A stretch of DNA of 64,000 nucleotides from Solobacterium sp. GTDB taxonomy: Bacteria; Bacillota_I; Bacilli_A; Erysipelotrichales; Erysipelotrichaceae. The stretch is taken from NCBI GenBank assembly GCA_017510405.1, contig JAFWNG010000015.1:46648-110647 (forward strand). Reading direction: 5' to 3'. How positions within the stretch are numbered: the first letter of the stretch is position 1; each line of letters begins with the position of its first letter. Below are positions 28,365 through 37,892 of the stretch, piece by piece. The notes beneath the pieces are model-generated. The model was not told the DNA's origin, did not search any database, and saw nothing but the letters and a program-made list of their open reading frames with translations. Position numbers and translations under genes: made by a program.

Positions 28365-28624
28365 TATGATTTCTCCAATGAATCCAGTATTCTTCCACAA
28401 ATCTCTTGGTCATTATCGATACTGTCCCTTGCTATGATGTTTTTATCGGCAAGTTTCTGTAACAAGGGTATCAATCTACCAATCTGCTTATCAGTCAGGA
28501 TCTTTCCGACCTTTTTTTGATTAGCTACACTTCTTAAGAATTTGGTTTCCCATTCATTAAGCACACTGAAACTGGTTGCTTTTTTGAGTACATATTTTAA
28601 ATCATCACCAGACAAGCTCGCCAC
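28364..28624 (-). CDS. Small helical protein before the PLD-helicase
   Basis: An 86-residue AT-rich gene whose stop overlaps the helicase start by one base. It is mostly helical and charged (YVLKKATSFSVLNEWETKFL, KILTDKQIGRLIPLLQKLAD) with no known motif that I recognise. The start is uncertain: GTG 28624 is the first usable codon after an in-frame stop at 28646, and the ribosome site is weak, so the 5' end may be damaged. Its coupling to the helicase suggests a joint role in a mobile or defence module. Confidence 0.55.
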   Translation of the reverse strand: MASLSGDDLKYVLKKATSFSVLNEWETKFLRSVANQKKVGKILTDKQIGRLIPLLQKLADKNIIARDSIDNDQEICGRILDSLEKS

Positions 28625-28787
28625 TTTATCTTCAATCGTAGTATTTCATTACTATTTGAATGTCATCTTAGTGAAATCCACTTTATGATCAGCTTAAATC
28701 GACACAGATTTCGATTACTATTACGATAAGCTCTATGCTATCTATATAAAAATTATAACTATGATAAATAGCAACCAGCCCCCTGCT

Positions 28788-28815
28788 TTGTTCAGCCATT
28801 TTCCAAACATATAAT
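28788..28815 (+). promoter_or_regulatory. Promoter of the GGCT-fold protein gene
   Basis: TTGTTC (28788-28793) and TATAAT (28810-28815) are 16 bases apart, with AGAGGAAT and the ATG at 28844 following. The stretch 28625-28787 is AT-rich and holds no supported gene, nor the missing TetR head. Confidence 0.5.
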
Positions 28816-28843
28816 CTATATACAAAAGAAAGAGGAATTAACA

Positions 28844-30157
28844 ATGTCCGTAATTGATAAACTCAATAAGTTCTATGGGATCCAGGAACTGGATGAAACT
28901 TCACTGGCTTATATTTCCCAGTTTGAATGTAACGGTGAATATAACCTGGATGAAGGAGAAGATCTGAGCGATGTCCCTTTTGATGCAAGATGCGACCTGC
29001 ACTGGATGGGTAAGTATCATGTCGTAAAACTGCTGCTGGATTACTATAACAAGGGTCATGAGGAAGTATGCGAACAGTTTATCCGCTGCTTCCGGGCGTG
29101 CATTAAGAATAAGTTTGAACTGGAGGGATTCCTCGGTGATGTTTCCGGCATGGATCTCTTAAGAACACTGATGGAAAACGGTCTTCTCAAAGTCATCCGC
29201 AAAGATGTCCGATCCAGATTGATGCTGGCGAGTTACATCGGAGATCAGCGGTCTTACAGGGAGGACGACGACACGTATTATTCATCTTCTGTAAAACTCA
29301 TCAAACTGTATGACACGAATAACGTCTTTGTGTACGGAACACTGATGAGAGGACAGATCAATCATGATTATCTGGAAGATGATGCGTATATCGGGAATGC
29401 TGTACTTGAGAACTACGGACTTCTGGAATTAGGCGGATTTCCGGGTGCTGTTCCTATGGAAGGCCTGAAAGTCTACGGAGAACTCTATTCCGTCACCGAT
29501 AACGGAAAAAAGAGGATCGATGCGCTGGAAGGAAGCCTGTACAAATACAAAAAGGCACTGTTCCGCAGCGGCGGCAAGCTCTATTATGCCGGCTTCTATG
29601 AGTACATCGAAACAGAGGAAGATGAATCTGCCGAGATCAGCGGACAGGCAGGAAAATGGAACGGCAGAGCCGTGGATCCGGCAAACTATGTATGGTATGT
29701 ATGCTACGGCGCAAGTATGTGCTGTGACCGGTTCATGAAATATATCCGGAAAACCACGGAGAAAGAGGAACCGATCTGCTCGGAGACGATCGAGATCAGC
29801 CATCCGGTCTATTATGATTCCCGGTCAAAAATCTGGAAAGGCGCCAAATTATTCCTTGACGTGAATGCGGACGGAAGATCCTATGGAGTGAAGTACCTGA
29901 TCACCAGAAAGCAGTATGATGAGATCAGTAAGATGGAAGGTCCGGATTATGATCTGAAGTTCTGTCTTGGAACGGATAACAGCAGAATACCGATGTATAC
30001 CTTCACGACTTCAAAAAGCTTTGATACGGATTATGAAATGTCTGAGAGCTACCTCAGTGTACTCCGGAAAGGACTGGAGGAACACTACGGGGAGTCGGAA
30101 GAAATACTCCGATATCTGCGTTCCATACCGGCAAAGCGCCCGTCGGATCCTATGTAA
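28844..30157 (+). CDS. Two-domain gamma-glutamylcyclotransferase-fold protein
   Basis: A 437-residue protein. Residues 1-150 are a helical, acidic region of no known family. Residues about 163-270 are a GGCT/AIG2-like domain (VFVYGTLMRGQINHDYL, then YGELYSVTDNGKKRIDALEG). A second, more divergent GGCT-like domain starts near residue 284 (VWYVCYGASMCCDRFMKYI). Such folds act on gamma-glutamyl or related amine groups; which activity applies here is open. It follows the AT-rich island but has ordinary composition itself, so it probably belongs to the host chromosome. Confidence 0.8.
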   Translation: MSVIDKLNKFYGIQELDETSLAYISQFECNGEYNLDEGEDLSDVPFDARCDLHWMGKYHVVKLLLDYYNKGHEEVCEQFIRCFRACIKNKFELEGFLGDVSGMDLLRTLMENGLLKVIRKDVRSRLMLASYIGDQRSYREDDDTYYSSSVKLIKLYDTNNVFVYGTLMRGQINHDYLEDDAYIGNAVLENYGLLELGGFPGAVPMEGLKVYGELYSVTDNGKKRIDALEGSLYKYKKALFRSGGKLYYAGFYEYIETEEDESAEISGQAGKWNGRAVDPANYVWYVCYGASMCCDRFMKYIRKTTEKEEPICSETIEISHPVYYDSRSKIWKGAKLFLDVNADGRSYGVKYLITRKQYDEISKMEGPDYDLKFCLGTDNSRIPMYTFTTSKSFDTDYEMSESYLSVLRKGLEEHYGESEEILRYLRSIPAKRPSDPM

Positions 30158-30169
30158 TGTGTATAAGAA

Positions 30170-30206
30170 AAACAGCGTCTCTGTTTGAAACAGAAACGCT
30201 GTTTTC
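30170..30206. terminator. Bidirectional terminator
   Basis: AACAGCGT and ACGCTGTT pair around an inner CTGTTTGAAACAG stem, between the convergent GGCT-fold and nitroreductase genes. Confidence 0.75.
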
Positions 30207-30217
30207 GGATGTGATTC

Positions 30218-30730
30218 TTACAGATAGCTGACGGTTTCGGAGAGCGGCTTTCTGCTTGCGTGGTTGGCAAGAGGTCCTGTGCCTTCCGCTGCGTAGCCGA
30301 GATCCATGAACATCAGTACTTCTTCGTTTTCCGGAAGACCGAGGATCTCTTTTGCCTTGTCCGGATCAAAGAAGTTGATCCAGCAGCTGTCGAGGCCTTC
30401 GTCCGCAGCCGCAAGGATCATATGTGTGGCAATGATCGCTGCGTCTTCTGCGCCGGAGTCTCTCTTTCCGCCCGGATACGTAAATACGTTTGTGCTGTCG
30501 AAAGCTACACAAAGCATGACCGGTGCGCCGTAGCGGCACGGTGTAACGGCATCGGCCTTCGCCAGTGCTTCCGGTGTCTGCAGAACATAGATATGCTGCT
30601 CCTGCAGGTTTTTGGCTGTAGGTGCGAGTCTTCCGGCTTCCAGTACGGCTGTCAGCTTTTCCGGTTCTACCGGTATATCGCTGTACTTCTTGCAGGAATA
30701 GCGGTTTTGAATGACATCTTTGAATTCCAT
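30218..30730 (-). CDS. Nitroreductase family protein
   Basis: A 170-residue FMN-dependent nitroreductase-like protein. NRYSCKKYSD near the N-terminus, LEAGRLAPTAKNLQ and the later DLGYAAEGTGP are family hallmarks; the FMN-binding Arg and Ser are in the first motif. It is at the short end of the family (170-220). GGAGG precedes the ATG. It stands alone and probably reduces a flavin-accessible electrophile using NAD(P)H. Confidence 0.92.
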   Translation of the reverse strand: MEFKDVIQNRYSCKKYSDIPVEPEKLTAVLEAGRLAPTAKNLQEQHIYVLQTPEALAKADAVTPCRYGAPVMLCVAFDSTNVFTYPGGKRDSGAEDAAIIATHMILAAADEGLDSCWINFFDPDKAKEILGLPENEEVLMFMDLGYAAEGTGPLANHASRKPLSETVSYL

Positions 30731-30836
30731 AAATCATTTCCTCCCTATATGTTCTTATATTTCTCTGCATCTGTATTATATCTTTCTGCACGGAAATAAC
30801 TCCAGCAGAATGCACGCGAAACGTGATCACACAGGA

Positions 30837-33800
30837 TCACCGCAGATACCGCAGGATCTCCGGATCTTTGATCTTTGTATCTTCCGCGAGCAGAAGGATC
30901 TTGGAGAGGATCTCCGCCGTGCGGGGATCGTCATCGGCGAACGGCAGAAAGATGCGTCCGCGGTGCTGGGACGGGACAGCCAGAATGGGGATCATCCCCT
31001 TTTCTTTTGCATGGACGATGCCGGAGCCCATATGCACGGAGTATTCCGCCAGTTTGCCGGTGATCACCGCATGCCGGCCGCTGAATGACACATTGTTTAC
31101 TTTCATCAGAGAAAGCAGTTCTTTTGCCAGAGCAATGCGCATTTCCACGGTGGAAGCGCTGGTCTCCGGATCGACGCCGCCGACATAGGCAGCGGATACC
31201 GCAAGATCCAGATCGCGCATGGTCTCGGAGAACAGGATCGGATCGATGTCCTCCAGCGGGATCGGCTCATCGCTGCGGCGGTGCGTGAAGCGTACATATT
31301 CGAGCGTCGGCGCTTCGATGTCCGCCGGCGAGAACCAGTCTGCCTGGGCAAACAGATGCACGACGATGCTGTCAGTATAGGAGACTTTCTGCAGTCCTTC
31401 TTCGTAGTCGACCGTCCAGCCCCTTGTCCGCAGCAGCGCCACGGTCTTCTTCGGCTGCACCTGATAGCCGGCATAACGGCGGGACAGCGTGCGTTCATCT
31501 TTTTCATCCTGGGTCAGCGGATAGAACTCACGGAAGACCTGCTTGAACGGCTGCACCGTCTTTTCGCTTACCAGCAGATGCATATAGTCCGCCCATACAT
31601 TGATCCGATACAGATCGTACGGATGCGCGATGCGCAGGGAAGCGTCTTCCGGCAGTGCAAAGGAATTCCCCTTTGCGTCTTTCAGCGACAGTGTATCCCC
31701 TTCCCGGACCACAAAGCCGGTATGATCATCGTCAGTAACGAAGACAAGGCGGGATACCAGCGGCGCAATCGTGGCGGCATCGAGGATATTGCAGATCTCC
31801 GGCATTCCGAAGACCGTACGGTTTTCCATGGATTCCTCCAGCGTATGACGGCTGCGGATCCGCTGTTCCTTCAGGTCAGCGATGATCTCCTTGCGCTCCA
31901 GGATCCCCGGATCTTTGGCAATCGCCTTGGGTACAGACTTCAGTGCCTTCCCGTCTTTTGTGATTTTCAGGGAAGCACTGCCTTCTTCATCCAGTACGAT
32001 GGCTGCTGTGTAGTCACCGACCGGACAGTCTTCCAGCAGCGGTCGAATCTCCTCCAGCCGTGCCTTTTCCAGACGCCACAGCATGCGGTTGACGTCGTAG
32101 ACACCGGATGTAATGGCAAGATTCTCCAGGGCGGAACGGGCAGCTTTACGCTCGCTTTCTCTGCGCTGGGCACCGTACTGGGACGACTGCTTCTGGTAAG
32201 CGGCGATGAAGCCGTAGCGGTGCAACAGTTCTTTTTCATCCTGCAGCGGAATCAGCGCATACGCACGAAGCTTGTCCTGGTTCCGCTTTTCTGCGATCTC
32301 CTTCTCCAGTTCGCCGGCATCCAGTTTTCCGGTCACTGCATCGGTATAGAGCTGGGAGCGCCGGTGGGCGTTGGAACCGCTGGTGATATAGCGGGCAGAG
32401 TCATAGAGCACTTTAAAACGCTTCTCTCCGAGTTCCTCATAGCTTTCCCGGAACCATGCCGGATCAAAGGCGCCGTCGTTGAACTGCTGGGGCGTGATCG
32501 GCGAGTAGAGGGCAATTTCTGTTTCTTTCTCACTGCTGAAATGTTCACTGATATGGGCATGGAAGAACCAGACGGCTTTGGTCAGTCCCTTCCATCCGGT
32601 GACTTCTTCCAGCAGCGGTGCCCACTGGGGTGCGTACATGGCAGCTTCGATGAGACGTTTCTCTTTGATATCGGTATCCTTCAGCAGCGCTTTGAGAGAG
32701 TCGGCGGTATCCTCCGGAGACGGCCGGCAGCGTTTCAGCATACAGCTTAAGACGCCGTTTTTCGTGTCCGCGCTCCAGGAATAGCCGCGGAAGAACTTTT
32801 CTTTGCCCAAAGCAGCGAGCAGCTGACAGAAGTATTCTCCCCCTTCGAATTCCCTGATCTGCATGACCTTCCGTGATAACGGCGTTTCCGCCTGTCCGCG
32901 CAGTGCTTCATACCGGATCATGCGGTCTGCGAGCGTATCTGCGGCTTCTTTGAGCCACGGATATGTTTTGCGGAGCGCATCTTTCGGATCGGTGATGCGG
33001 CCGATCTCGAAGGCCCGGGTGATGTTGTCTGTTGCGAGAAGCCACCGGTACAGCGCCTGTACCGGAATGATTTTCAGATCTGCGGCACGCAGGTATTCCT
33101 GCAGAGTCAGAGTATCCCGGCGGTCATAGCCGATGCGGCATTCCAGCGCGTATTCCGCTTTGAACCAGACCGCAAAGGACGCGTCATCGGCAGATACCCG
33201 GCGGACAAGGCTGCGCAGGAAGCTGAATACAGGAGCTCCGAGCGCAGGATAGCGGGTCGAAGGATCATAGCGGTTCTCATACCAGGAACGCATGAGATTC
33301 TCTTCTTTGAAGATACTGATCAGGGAGAAGTACACCTGCAATGCACGCTTCTGCACTGCGCTGCCGTCGGTCTCCTGCAGTGCGTACAGCATGACCTCCA
33401 TGATCATGCGCGTCCGTTTCGCATAGCGCTGTGTCAGCTGCAGATCCTGTCCCGGCGTCCATTCTTTCCGGAACGTTTCATACCATTCCAGGATATTGCG
33501 GTCCAGGGACGGCATATAGCGCGAAAGCAGCGTATATGCCAGCATGGCAAAGCGCTCCGGATCACGGATATACCGTTCCATAGCCTGGTGAAACTCCTCA
33601 TGGAACGGGATCATGTCAAACCGCACGGCATCGTTGAGATGCAGTTTGTGATCGGCTCCGTATTCTGCCGGGATCCGGATGCCGGTATGAATGCCCTCCG
33701 GTTCGCCGAAGCGGATCGTCTGGCGGGTGCCGTCGTACAGCTGCCATGTATACTCATAGTCCGCGTGTGCGTCAAACACCGCATTCACCCGGTCCATTGC

Positions 33801-35786
33801 CTCATAGATCTCCGCATCGGACAGATATAGTTTCTTCAGTTCCCGCGGCTTCAGCAGCGGTATATCTTCTGCCAGCGGCACTGCTTCCCGGCGCAGCTGT
33901 TCTTCATCGTAGAGACCATAGCCGTTTTCCTGGCTGTATTCCTGCTTCTCCTCTCCGGTCAGCCGTTTCAGCAGGACACCGGTCTGGGTGGAAAGCTGCT
34001 TCACAGAGAGTTCCTGCAGGATCTCTGCACAGTCTTCCTTCAAAGCCGGATCGGCGATCATCAGTTCCAGGGCAGCCTGGATCTGTGCTTCACTGCCTTC
34101 CGCAAGGATCTTTACGGCATATGCCCGCTGTTCCTGTTCGAGAGCGGAAAGATAGCTGACAGCGGTCTTCTTTACCGAAGCACTGGCAGTGTTCAGCACG
34201 CCTGCCATCCGGACGATGTCTTCGTTCTGCACCATGCAGGCCTGCAGCTTTTGGATCGACATCTCGCGGTTATAGGGACTGCGGTCACTCAGTCCTTCAT
34301 AGAGATACTGACGGTGCTTTGGATTTCCGTCCGGATCCAGCAGACGGATATAATACGCCCTTCTCTGGTCAGCAGAGAAATAGTCTTTCAGTTCCCACAG
34401 TTCATCGGTCATCTGTTCATCGAGGTCAAACGCCGCCAGTGACATCATGCATTTCAGCACCGGACCGTCCGCGTTTGCCAGCGTCATGGACACCCACGGG
34501 AAAAGCGACGGCGAAAAGGTATGTTCCTTCCTGCCGATCCGCAGCACCAGTTGTTTCAGCTGCTCAAACAGCGCATACCGCTCACTGCGGTCCGCCGGAT
34601 ACATTTGATCAGGAAGCGGCACTGCCTCCCAGTCATTCTTCTTGTACGCAGACGCAAAGACCGCCTGCGTGGAGTAATGCAGACAGGAAACGACCCACGC
34701 AAGCACTTCGTCGTCTTCTTCCTGCAGATGATTCACTGCCATGCTGTGGCCGTACACATCGCTTTCCGTATGCAGGATGAAATACCACCCCAGCATCCTT
34801 TTATACTTTTCCGGATCAAAGAGCAGATGCTGTACTGGAACTCTTGTATCCATGATCTCTTTGGCACCCAGTGCCCAGAGGGACAGATAGACTTCCAGAG
34901 GATTCCTGCTTTCGGCATATGCCTGCCGCTTCGTCTCATCCTGCAGGCATTCCAGAGCTGTCTTTCCCAGTCTTCGTGCCCGGTCTATATCCGCATCTTC
35001 ATGATAAAGGCCAGTCCACGTGTATAACGCGCGGGCAGCGGAAGAGAAGCGGAACAGGTCATTATCATTGCATACCTGCAGTACTTTGCACAATGTATCC
35101 GCAGTACCGGCATCTGCGCTTTCCAGGATCGCCTGCCGCAGTCCTTCCTGTCTGGAAGCGGCGAGCAGGAGCTTCATCAGCAGGTCTTTCAGTTCTTCGT
35201 TCGTACTACGCAGGACGGCCTGTATGACATCCCGGCTGAGCAGTACGTTATTGTCTCCAAGGATCATTTCCCGGATCGTGTCAATGACTGTCGTATCCCC
35301 ATGGTTCAGTGCCAGTGTCAGATAATCCTGAAAACCCGGCACAAACGCATGTTCCATCTTCAGCATCTCTCCCACGCTCTCTTTGTAGCAGTGGAACCGC
35401 ACCCAGTCGGAAATGCACTTCAGCAGCGTGGACATATAAAAGCCGACATACCGGGAGCGGTAGCTTCGCCGGTACAGGGACGTAGAATACTGTCCCTGCA
35501 TGCGCAGCTGGATCAGTTCGCGTACTTCTTCAATGAACGGCTTCCCGAGCATGGACTTCAGGGAATGGAGCATCTGCCGGTTCAGCAGTTCATCCACGCT
35601 CTCATAGGTATCCGGACGCTTCCCGCTCTGTTTGACCATTGCCTGCCACAGATCGTTGAACGCATCCCGGCTGTACGGACTCCCGCAGTATGCAAACAGG
35701 ATCCTGCCGAAGGAATCGAACATGCCGATCTTCTTGCGCATTCCTTCCAGTATTTCTTTCCGGAACTCCGGTTTATTATCTGCCAT
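30837..35786 (-). CDS. Giant DUF4132 domain protein
   Basis: A 1,649-residue cytoplasmic protein without signal peptide. The N-terminal two thirds is helical, with repeat-like stretches (about residues 200-640) that may be HEAT-like. The C-terminal part (from about residue 1150, ENLAITSGVYDVNRMLWRLE to YSVHMGSGIVH) matches DUF4132, the domain of E. coli YehI/MolR-type proteins, with the conserved final segment preceding GIVHAKEKGMI. ATG 35786 follows AGGAGG by four bases. A 138-residue gene lies eight bases upstream in the same operon. Molecular function is not known in this family; some members sit beside MoxR-type AAA proteins, which are absent here. Confidence 0.82.
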   Translation of the reverse strand: MADNKPEFRKEILEGMRKKIGMFDSFGRILFAYCGSPYSRDAFNDLWQAMVKQSGKRPDTYESVDELLNRQMLHSLKSMLGKPFIEEVRELIQLRMQGQYSTSLYRRSYRSRYVGFYMSTLLKCISDWVRFHCYKESVGEMLKMEHAFVPGFQDYLTLALNHGDTTVIDTIREMILGDNNVLLSRDVIQAVLRSTNEELKDLLMKLLLAASRQEGLRQAILESADAGTADTLCKVLQVCNDNDLFRFSSAARALYTWTGLYHEDADIDRARRLGKTALECLQDETKRQAYAESRNPLEVYLSLWALGAKEIMDTRVPVQHLLFDPEKYKRMLGWYFILHTESDVYGHSMAVNHLQEEDDEVLAWVVSCLHYSTQAVFASAYKKNDWEAVPLPDQMYPADRSERYALFEQLKQLVLRIGRKEHTFSPSLFPWVSMTLANADGPVLKCMMSLAAFDLDEQMTDELWELKDYFSADQRRAYYIRLLDPDGNPKHRQYLYEGLSDRSPYNREMSIQKLQACMVQNEDIVRMAGVLNTASASVKKTAVSYLSALEQEQRAYAVKILAEGSEAQIQAALELMIADPALKEDCAEILQELSVKQLSTQTGVLLKRLTGEEKQEYSQENGYGLYDEEQLRREAVPLAEDIPLLKPRELKKLYLSDAEIYEAMDRVNAVFDAHADYEYTWQLYDGTRQTIRFGEPEGIHTGIRIPAEYGADHKLHLNDAVRFDMIPFHEEFHQAMERYIRDPERFAMLAYTLLSRYMPSLDRNILEWYETFRKEWTPGQDLQLTQRYAKRTRMIMEVMLYALQETDGSAVQKRALQVYFSLISIFKEENLMRSWYENRYDPSTRYPALGAPVFSFLRSLVRRVSADDASFAVWFKAEYALECRIGYDRRDTLTLQEYLRAADLKIIPVQALYRWLLATDNITRAFEIGRITDPKDALRKTYPWLKEAADTLADRMIRYEALRGQAETPLSRKVMQIREFEGGEYFCQLLAALGKEKFFRGYSWSADTKNGVLSCMLKRCRPSPEDTADSLKALLKDTDIKEKRLIEAAMYAPQWAPLLEEVTGWKGLTKAVWFFHAHISEHFSSEKETEIALYSPITPQQFNDGAFDPAWFRESYEELGEKRFKVLYDSARYITSGSNAHRRSQLYTDAVTGKLDAGELEKEIAEKRNQDKLRAYALIPLQDEKELLHRYGFIAAYQKQSSQYGAQRRESERKAARSALENLAITSGVYDVNRMLWRLEKARLEEIRPLLEDCPVGDYTAAIVLDEEGSASLKITKDGKALKSVPKAIAKDPGILERKEIIADLKEQRIRSRHTLEESMENRTVFGMPEICNILDAATIAPLVSRLVFVTDDDHTGFVVREGDTLSLKDAKGNSFALPEDASLRIAHPYDLYRINVWADYMHLLVSEKTVQPFKQVFREFYPLTQDEKDERTLSRRYAGYQVQPKKTVALLRTRGWTVDYEEGLQKVSYTDSIVVHLFAQADWFSPADIEAPTLEYVRFTHRRSDEPIPLEDIDPILFSETMRDLDLAVSAAYVGGVDPETSASTVEMRIALAKELLSLMKVNNVSFSGRHAVITGKLAEYSVHMGSGIVHAKEKGMIPILAVPSQHRGRIFLPFADDDPRTAEILSKILLLAEDTKIKDPEILRYLR

Positions 35787-35794
35787 ACTTCCTC

Positions 35795-36211
35795 CTACCA
35801 CATGCGTCCGCTGAGAAAGGTCAGCCGGATCAGCGTCAGTGTGTCGCCTTCCTGCAGCCGAAGCGGTGTATCCGCATCGATCTCCGCGTCATTCTGAAAG
35901 ACGCGCACAAGGCCGTCCTGATACGCCTGCCATGCATTGTTTACCGCTTTTTCTTCGTTGATCTTCTTTTCGTTATAAACGCGTCCAAACGCTACCTTTC
36001 CGGTCTCTGCCTGTGCCTCGATCTCTTCCGCGCCGAGTATCTGCAGCACTTCGTCTTTCCCCTGCCGTTCGCGGTATGCCTGTACTTCTGTGCGTACCAG
36101 TACATCCAGCAGTTCCTGCAGGGAAGAAAGATCCTCCGGTATTTCATACGGCTTCTGCGCCAGTACATTCCGGCGGCTGCCTGCCTGTTTCATATTGATA
36201 TAGATTTTCAT
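35795..36211 (-). CDS. Small beta-grasp-like protein linked to DUF4132
   Basis: A 138-residue protein with alternating strands at both ends: KIYINMKQAGSRRNVL at the start and a terminal DADTPLRLQEGDTLTLIRLTF segment, around a charged helical middle. The end resembles beta-grasp or FHA-like edges, but I cannot assign a family. ATG 36211 (AGGAT eight bases upstream) is preferred over one two codons earlier. The close spacing to the DUF4132 gene suggests the two products act together. Confidence 0.72.
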   Translation of the reverse strand: MKIYINMKQAGSRRNVLAQKPYEIPEDLSSLQELLDVLVRTEVQAYRERQGKDEVLQILGAEEIEAQAETGKVAFGRVYNEKKINEEKAVNNAWQAYQDGLVRVFQNDAEIDADTPLRLQEGDTLTLIRLTFLSGRMW

Positions 36212-36249
36212 GGTCATATCCTGTGTTCTTTCTTTTCCAGTATAGCATT

Positions 36250-36274
36250 GAAAAAGCCGGCGATACTGCCGGCC
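36250..36274 (-). terminator. Terminator of the DUF285/DUF4214 gene
   Basis: GCCGGC (36256-36261) pairs with GCCGGC (36268-36273); on the minus strand it is followed by TTTTT. Confidence 0.75.
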
Positions 36275-36280
36275 TGATCC

Positions 36281-37774
36281 CTATCGGATCCCGTATCCTG
36301 CCATGATCGAGGCAAACTCACTGGAATCGGCAAATCCCATCAGCACACTGTCGCGGGACATGCCTTTCGCAAGCCGCCCGGTCCAGTCTTTGAACCCTGC
36401 CTCCTCTGCTTCTCTGCCCAGGAATGTATGGTAGAGGATATTGACATATTCTTCATCACTGGTATTCCTGTTCCGGAATTCCGGACTGTGGAAGAAGCCG
36501 GTCGTCGCTGTACGGACCGCTTCCTGCTTTTTGTTTGCGGCCGCAAGGATCCTGTGACACCAGTCATTCAGTCCTGCTTCATCAAATCTGCGGCCGAGCA
36601 CTTCCCGGTAACACCGTGCGACAAATGTGGTTACACCTGCGTTTATATCGCGCGGTTCCGCAGTATTCAGCGTTCCCTTGTCGATTCCGTAGGATCCGCA
36701 CAGAGCCGCAAACTCACCGCTGTTTACAAATCCCCTCAGTACATAGGTCCGGCTCATGCCGTTTTCCAGTACGTTCAGCCAGGTCTTTTTCCCGCCTTCG
36801 TCACTGTCTCTGTCCATCAGCGCATGGTAGCAGATCTCCGTAAATTCTTCGTCGTTCAGATCCCGTTCGATGAACTCTCTGCTGAGGAAGAAGCCGTAAA
36901 CAAGATCCGCGGCAGTTTTCTCCTTCTGAATCAGACTCCATTTCCACAGTTCATAGCCATTCAGATCCGGTTCTCTGTCCAGTACCAGTTCATACATCCG
37001 CCATACGAAATCATTTCCTTTTGTATAGTTGGGATTCGTCCATGTTCCGCACCATTCCGGAATATGCGAAGGATACTGTTCTGCAAGTTCATCCGCTTCC
37101 AGTGTGACTGTACCGTTCGTCCATGTTCCGGTCAGTTGTGAATACCATCCCTCCGGCCACACCGTGAACTTCTCTCCCAGCGTGATCGTATGTGTCGGAG
37201 ACCCCATATGGAACATTCCTTCCAGATCTGCTTTGGAGGTATCAAAACTGCTCAGATCCAGGTCTTCCAGGTTAATTGCTTTTTCAAACATTCCGGACAT
37301 ATTTGTGACTTTGGATGTATCAAGCATGGAAAGATCCAGCTTACGGATCATTGCGTCATCATCGAACATATACGACATATCCGTCACATTGGAAGTATCC
37401 ATTCCTGTTCCGTCAAATGAAGTCATTCTCTCCATGCCGGCAAAGTATGAGCACATGTTTTCCGGCATAACAACGGTCTGCCCAGGAACTGCAGAAACAG
37501 TGCGGACCTGTTTGACGTATTCTCCGAACGGCTGTATCCTGCCGTCATTCAGCGGCATGAACAGTTTTCCTGTCCGGGTGTTCCCGTCGATATCTTTTAC
37601 TTCATCTTGTTCTCCGGAATACGAAGAAGCATCTGTCGTATTGAAAAAGATGAGATCGCCGGTGTCTGTCAGCACTGCGGACGGTACCGGTTCTTCTGCG
37701 TAAACAGCAGAAAACGGCAGGATACACAGGCACAGCATCACTGCACAGCATAATGAAATGATTTTCCGTATCAT
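36281..37774 (-). CDS. Secreted BspA-like/DUF4214 surface protein
   Basis: A 497-residue protein with a classical signal peptide (residues 1-26, ending AVYA). Residues about 90-210 contain BspA/DUF285 repeats: TGMDTSNVTDMSYMF, then SMLDTSKVTNMSGMF and SSFDTSKADLEGMF. From about residue 255 it carries DUF4214 modules (VWRMYELVLDREPDLNGYEL; FVARCYREVLGRRFDEAGL; ILYHTFLGREAEEAGF). There is no LPxTG, so attachment must be another way, perhaps through DUF4214. The last 120 residues are close to those of the 2,315-residue protein downstream, including the final YGIR. Confidence 0.88.
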   Translation of the reverse strand: MIRKIISLCCAVMLCLCILPFSAVYAEEPVPSAVLTDTGDLIFFNTTDASSYSGEQDEVKDIDGNTRTGKLFMPLNDGRIQPFGEYVKQVRTVSAVPGQTVVMPENMCSYFAGMERMTSFDGTGMDTSNVTDMSYMFDDDAMIRKLDLSMLDTSKVTNMSGMFEKAINLEDLDLSSFDTSKADLEGMFHMGSPTHTITLGEKFTVWPEGWYSQLTGTWTNGTVTLEADELAEQYPSHIPEWCGTWTNPNYTKGNDFVWRMYELVLDREPDLNGYELWKWSLIQKEKTAADLVYGFFLSREFIERDLNDEEFTEICYHALMDRDSDEGGKKTWLNVLENGMSRTYVLRGFVNSGEFAALCGSYGIDKGTLNTAEPRDINAGVTTFVARCYREVLGRRFDEAGLNDWCHRILAAANKKQEAVRTATTGFFHSPEFRNRNTSDEEYVNILYHTFLGREAEEAGFKDWTGRLAKGMSRDSVLMGFADSSEFASIMAGYGIR

Positions 37775-37844
37775 ATATTTCCCCCCTTATGATCGATGTC
37801 CCATACAGTATAGTACGATATCGGTCATCTTTCAAAAAATCACA

Positions 37845-37872
37845 AAGAAAAAGAGAGCTCTGCAGCTCTCTT
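37845..37872 (-). terminator. Terminator of the prolyl-tRNA editing gene
   Basis: AGAGAGCT (37852-37859) pairs with AGCTCTCT (37864-37871); on the minus strand TTTTTC follows. Confidence 0.75.
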
Positions 37873-37892
37873 CGATCGGTATATGATGCGGT

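Noticed and set aside
28625..28843. Missing DNA-binding head of the TetR gene on the far side of the island
   Set aside because: Read on all frames, the AT-rich stretch encodes nothing like a TetR helix-turn-helix.
31281..32750. 489-codon open frame opposite the DUF4132 gene
   Set aside because: Antisense shadow; the minus-strand gene is continuous and has a strong ribosome site.
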